NCBI GenBank assembly: GCA_030068075.1
Contig: CM057825.1
Location: forward strand, 125,696,739 to 125,760,738
Length of the DNA: 64,000 nt
Source of the DNA: Paguma larvata
Taxonomy: Eukaryota > Chordata > Mammalia > Carnivora > Viverridae
Direction: 5' to 3'
How positions within the stretch are numbered: the first letter of the stretch is position 1; each line of letters opens with the position of its first letter. A model generated the notes under the pieces. The model had not been told where the DNA came from, did not search any database, and saw only the letters and a list, made by a program, of their open reading frames with translations. The position numbers were made by a program, and so were the translations under genes. Shown in pieces: positions 49,901 through 55,900 of the stretch.

Positions 49901-52900
49901 CAAGGCTGCCAGACCTTGTGATCCCTCTCTTTTTTATTTTTAATGTTTTTATTTATTTTTGAGAGACCACAAGCGGGGCAGGGGCAGTGAGAAAGGGACA
50001 GAGGATAGGAAGTGGGCTCTGCGCTGACAGCCTGATGGCAGAGAGCCCGATGTGGGGCTCAAACTCACAAACTGAGATCATGACCTGAGCTGAAGTCGGA
50101 CACTATTTTAAGGGAAAGAGCAGAAAACCTTAAGGTAGGTCCAAGAAAAATCCAATTTGCTCTAAAGTAACAAGCAGGTCGGGGGCGCCTGGGGTGCCCA
50201 GTCAGTTAAGCTTCTGACTTTGGTTCATGTCATGATCTCGAGGTTCGTGGGTTCAAGCCCCACATGGGGCTCTGTGCTGACAGCTCAGAGCTTGGACCCT
50301 GCTTCGGATTCTGTGTCTCCCTCTCTCTCTCTCTGCCCCTCCCCCACTCAGACTCTGTCTCTCTCTCAAAGATATATAAAACATTAAAAAAATAAATAAA
50401 TAAAAATAATGAAGTAGCAAACACGGGAAACAGCCCTGTTCCACACTAGAAATGCATCTTCGGTATTTTAGCAGCGTACAGCCCTCCACCAACTGAAATT
50501 AATACGCGGCACACAATCCCATCCTTTACGGGGTATGTCTGGGTATTCGGTTAACTTACCAAAACTCCACCCCAGGGGAGGCTCGATCTTCAGAATGAAA
50601 TCTCCCTAAGAGGCGGGGGAAGAAAAGGGAGAGAAAGGAAAACCGATCAGCTTTCAATTGGTTTAACTGACTTTAGCGCTACCACTGAATCTAGCATTTT
50701 CTTCACACCTGCAATGAAATTCCAAACATACGCTGTGTTCGTCTAAGTCGCTGTGAGCCCACGATCTGGCTCCCTGCGATGCGGCGGACTGAAGCGGGAC
50801 GCCCAGAAGTCCCCATCCAAGCAATCATCACAAGACACCAAGTTAGCACGCATGGTTCTAAAAGCGTTATGTTCAGCCGCTCACTGTCCTCTGATATCAA
50901 CCCTACGATTAACGGGTCTCCTAGTAACCCCTCTGATGTCCAAGGTTGCTAGGGTCATCGTGTATCTTTAGGAATGAAAGTCATTTCTTTTTTTTTTTTA
51001 TTTTTTTTGTAATGTTTATTTATTTTTGAGACAGAGACAGAGCATGAGTGGGGGAGGGGCAGAGAGAGAGGGAGACACAGAATCCAAAGCAGGCTCCAGG
51101 CTCCGAGCTGTCAGCACAGAGCCCGACATGGGGCTCGAACTCACAGACCGCGAGATCATGACCTGAGCCGAAGTCGGACGCTCAACCGACTGAGCTACCC
51201 AGGCGCCCCCAAAAGTCATTTCTTAAAACTATATGTTACTCACACCCCTTGGTTTCTTGGGAATGATATGAACAGTTAAAAAAAAAATGATTTTAAGACC
51301 AACCTCTAGAAGTCAGCCCTACATACTGTAGCGAAAGATGTAATCTCAAGAACAGTGAGTGCTATGTTGTCAGTAACAATTTTTTAAATTGGGAAAAGCC
51401 TCTACGCCTGTCAAAGAGACGCGGTTACACAAATTACAGTTTTGATTGGATTCTGATGTGCTAGGCAGCCACTGAAAAGATGTCAGGAGCCCTGAAGGGG
51501 CTGATGTTGAAAGCGCCAAGATGTTACCACAGGGGGAAAACCGAAGCTGCAGAATAATTCCTGTTGTTCAGTTCCAACTGATATTAAAAAAACAAAATCA
51601 AAACCATGTGTGCATGTTGACTATTTTTTGCAACTTCCTGTGAATCTATGTTTCTAAATAAAAAGTTGAAGTGGGAGGGGTCACGAGGGCAGGGTGTATA
51701 CACGCGGATACACACCTATGCACACGTGGGCATCTTTATAATTATAAAAAATTTGTTTTTCTTAATGTTTATTTTTGAGAGAGAGCGCGCATGTGTGCGC
51801 ACACAGTGGGGGAGAAGTAGAGAGAGAGAGACGGAGACAGAGACTCTAAAGCAGGCTCCAGGCTCTGAGCTGTCAGCACAGACCCCGTCGCGGGGCTCGA
51901 ACCCACGAACCATGACATTATGACCTGAGCCAAAGTCGGAGGCTCAACCGACTGAGCCATCCAGACGCCCCTTTATAATTACAATACAGAGAAAGCCATC
52001 TCTTAGGATACTCGCCAATACTTTTATCAGTGGTGATCACTACAGGGGATGAGAAATTGGGGAGAAAATGGATAAATTTACTTCATGTACTTTTTTTTTA
52101 AACACTTTATTTATTTTTGAGAGACAGACAGAGCATGAGTGGGGGAGAGGCAGACAGAGGGAGACACAGAATCCGAAGCAGGCTCCAGGCTAGAGCTGTC
52201 GGCACCGAGCCTGACGCGGGGCTTGAACTCATGAACCGTGAGATCATGACCTGAGCTGAAGTGGAACGCTTAACCGACTGAGCCCCCCAGGCGCCCCTCA
52301 TATACTTCTAAAGACCTTGTTTTGTCGCTTTCCACAAAGCTCATAATTTCGCGTATCACTTGTACGGTTTTTTTAAACCATATTTTAAGCTGCTTGCAAA
52401 TAAAGGGTTCTATTAAGCCAGGGTTTCCCAGCGCTGGCACTGCTGACGTTGGCCTGTCCTGTTCAGCAGGAACACCCTCACTTGTGGCCTCTGCTCACTC
52501 GGCGACGGCGCGCTCCCCCAACCCCAAACAGCTGTAAGGAGCCAACATGTCTCTAGACACCGCCAGAGGTCGCTGCAGACACTGAGAGCCACTGGCTTGT
52601 ATTCAATCAAACCAGTTTAGAAACGGTCTCCTTCAAAATGTGGCCAGGACCGTCAGATTCCACTTAGAACTTAACAAAAGAGAGGAGCGTTTGCTCACGG
52701 GCTAAGTAAGGCTGCCTGGCTAGCGCGGTCCTGGGAGCCACACTGCTTCCCACCATAGGGCTAAGTAAGGCTGCTCTGGCTAGCGCGGTCCTGGGAGCCA
52801 CACTACTTCCCACCATAGGGCTAAGTAAGGCTGCCTGGCTAGCGCGGTCCTGGGAGCCACACTACTTCCCACCATAGGGCTAAGTAAGGCTGCCTGGCTA

Positions 52901-55900
52901 GCGCGGTCCTGGGAGCCACACTACTTCCCACCATAGGGCTAAGTAAGGCTGCTCTGGCTAGCGCGGTCCTGGGAGCCACACTACTTCCCACCATAGGGCT
53001 AAGTAAGGCTGCCTGGCTAGCGCGGTCCTGGGAGCCACACTACTTCCCACCATAGGGCTAAGTAAGGCTGCCTGGCTAGCGCGGTCCTGGGAGCCACACT
53101 ACTTCCCACCATAGGGCTAAGTAAGGCTGCCTGGCTAGCGCGGTCCTGGGAGCCACACTACTTCCCACCATAGGGCTAAGTAAGGCTGCCTGGCTAGCGC
53201 GGTCCTGGGAGCCACACTGCTTCCCACCATAGGGCTAAGTAAGGCTGCCTGGCTAGCGCGGTCCTGGGAGCCACACTACTTCCCACCATAGGGCTAAGTA
53301 AGGCTGCCTGGCTAGCGCGGTCCTGGGAGCCACACTACTTCCCACCATAGGGCTAAGTAAGGCTGCCTGGCTAGCGCGGTCCTGGGAGCCACACTACTTC
53401 CCACCATAGGGCTAAGTAAGGCTGCCTGGCTAGCGCGGTCCTGGGAGCCACACTACTTCCCACCATAGGGCTAAGTAAGGCTGCCTGGCTAGCGCGGTCC
53501 TGGGAGCCACACTACTTCCCACCATAGGGCTAAGTAAGGCTGCCTGGCTAGCGCGGTCCTGGGAGCCACACTACTTCCCACCATAGGGCTAAGTAAGGCT
53601 GCCTGGCTAGCGCGGTCCTGGGAGCCACACTACTTCCCACCATAGGGCTAAGTAAGGCTGTCTGGCTAGCGCGGTCCTGGGAGCCACACTACTTCCCACC
53701 ATAAACGACTGGAGTAGTCTCTCTTACCTTATCGTACAAAGGGATCATAAAGTAACCATTATTAGGGGCGCAGTCGGTCTGGTATTTCAAAGTCCCGTGC
53801 TTGGTATACAACTTGATCTAGAAAGCAAGGAAAGAAGAGAAGTCATAACGCCGCCTTTGAGGATTTGCTACATACACAACACCGCAGCGCATTCGGTCAA
53901 TACGTATTGAGTTTGCTGAGGACCCACTATGCGCTGCGGCGAGCACCAGGCAGTACAGACGGAGAGAAATAAGGTAACGTGTCCACACAATAGCGTGATT
54001 AGATATTTTTCCGGTTAGAAACCCTCTAAAGACTACCCCCCAGAGTCATACCTTTCAGTATTTGTCGGGGTAGTTGTAGCAGCTGTCTCTATGGATCCAA
54101 AACAAATTTTCCAATTTGCTATTAATAAGGTGCTTATGAAAAGGCAATCCCCAAGCCCCGCTTCTGTTCCAAAACTAGAAGGTCTTGCGTGGGGGGCAGG
54201 GATCTACGTTCACCTCGGGTGATTCCCGATACTTGCGAGTACCACTCCCCTAGGAATTTTTAATTTCCTCTTTTATTTTCATTCTCGGGGAAAAAGAAAT
54301 CGAAAGGCACTGACTATATGTCTTTTCAAGGGATCTCCAAAGGCCTTGCATCCTGAGATTTCCAAATACAATCTCTTAACCTTTTAAGACACTCAAGCAA
54401 CGTGTGGGTTTTCTGTACACTGTGGGACCTTGGGCAACTCGTTTAACCTCCGGAGGTCCGGTTTCTTCACAGGTAAGAAAAGAGCCACTCCCTTTCGTGA
54501 TGATAGTACAGATTCATAACTATGCCTATTACGCACCTGGCAGACAGTATGGCTCAAAAAAAAAAAAGCTTTCTTATTATTTTACTGTATTACTCTGTCC
54601 TATCACTAACATCTCTCTGCCTTTACTTTTCTCTCGGAGCCCCGGGAAACTAAGTTGCAAAAAGCCTTGCAAGGCAGCTTCTGAACTGGTCTGTGCCCAC
54701 ACACCGGGAGGCAGTCCAGGAGGGGGCGCGGGCACCCAGCAGAGCCCTAGGAACCCTGCCACTGCCAGAGGCTAGACTCATTAAACAGCCTCTGTTTTGA
54801 CTCAGGATCAAAAATGGCAGAGAAGCCACAGACAGAGGGGTCTTGGAGGTGATAATTATTTTCTTTAGGAAACACACGAGGCTGGATTGTGCTGCTTCTG
54901 TCTCAACACCGTCCTGCAAGGACAAAAACTGGGATTTGGAACAGGGCCAGGTTGAAAGACCCAGTGGGATTTGGAATCTATTTCCTACCCCTCCCCAGAC
55001 CCACCTCGGCAACCGGATGTGTAGAACACACCGGTTCTCCACAGCCCTTAGGCTCTCCGCCACCGCCTGGCTCGAATGTGCTTTCAGTCAGGCTTTGGGG
55101 TCTGAGTCGCCCCAGAGTCCCTTCTCTTTTCCAGCTGAGAGCCTCTTCCTTTGCTCCCTCCCTCCAGTCCCCTTCTCCTGCCCCATCGTCGGTACCCTCC
55201 TAAGACAGAGGTCGCCTCCCATCTATCCTGACAAGTGACCTTGCTCTTCACGAAAGCTTTCTGGGTCATCATCCCACTGGACTGACAATCACAAAAAAAG
55301 ACTTGGCACAAATCTCTAGCGTAATTCCAATGATTACCCAGAAAGGCAATCAGGGCAGCTGACAACTCTCCATTTTCGGAGGAAAAGGAGTCCAGGGGTG
55401 AAGGGGGGAGTGGGGGGCGGGGGACACCGGGGAAAGATTAAAAATACCTATTCCCACGGGGCACGTGGGTGGCTCAGTCGGTTGAGCGCCTGACTTCGGC
55501 TCAGGTCATGATCTCTCGGTTTGCGAGTTCAAGCCCTATGTCAGGTTCTCTGCTGTCGATGCAGAGCCTGCTTCATACCCTCTGTCTCCCTCACTCTACT
55601 CCTCCTCCAGCCTCTCTCTGTCTCTCAAAAAGAAATATACCTTAAAAATAAATAAATAAATAAAAATAAAAATACCTATTCCCAGCCCCAGAGATGCCAA
55701 GAGAGATGTACCGGGGGTCCGGATCTTTGGGATGGGAATCGATGCTCTCTAAAAGCATACCTGGTGGGGGGGGGGGGGGATGTTGGAGGAGATTAGGACT
55801 TTGGAGGGCTCTGAGATGCGAGGCATGGGGATAAGACTTGCAGTCTCGAGGTTTTGCAAGAAATCTAAGTTTCGGCAGGTCTGGGTCCCGCTGAGACTGG

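Noticed and set aside
52699..53703. CRISPR-like direct-repeat array
   Set aside because: The 59 bp units are contiguous with no unique spacers, in a mammalian intron. It is a minisatellite.
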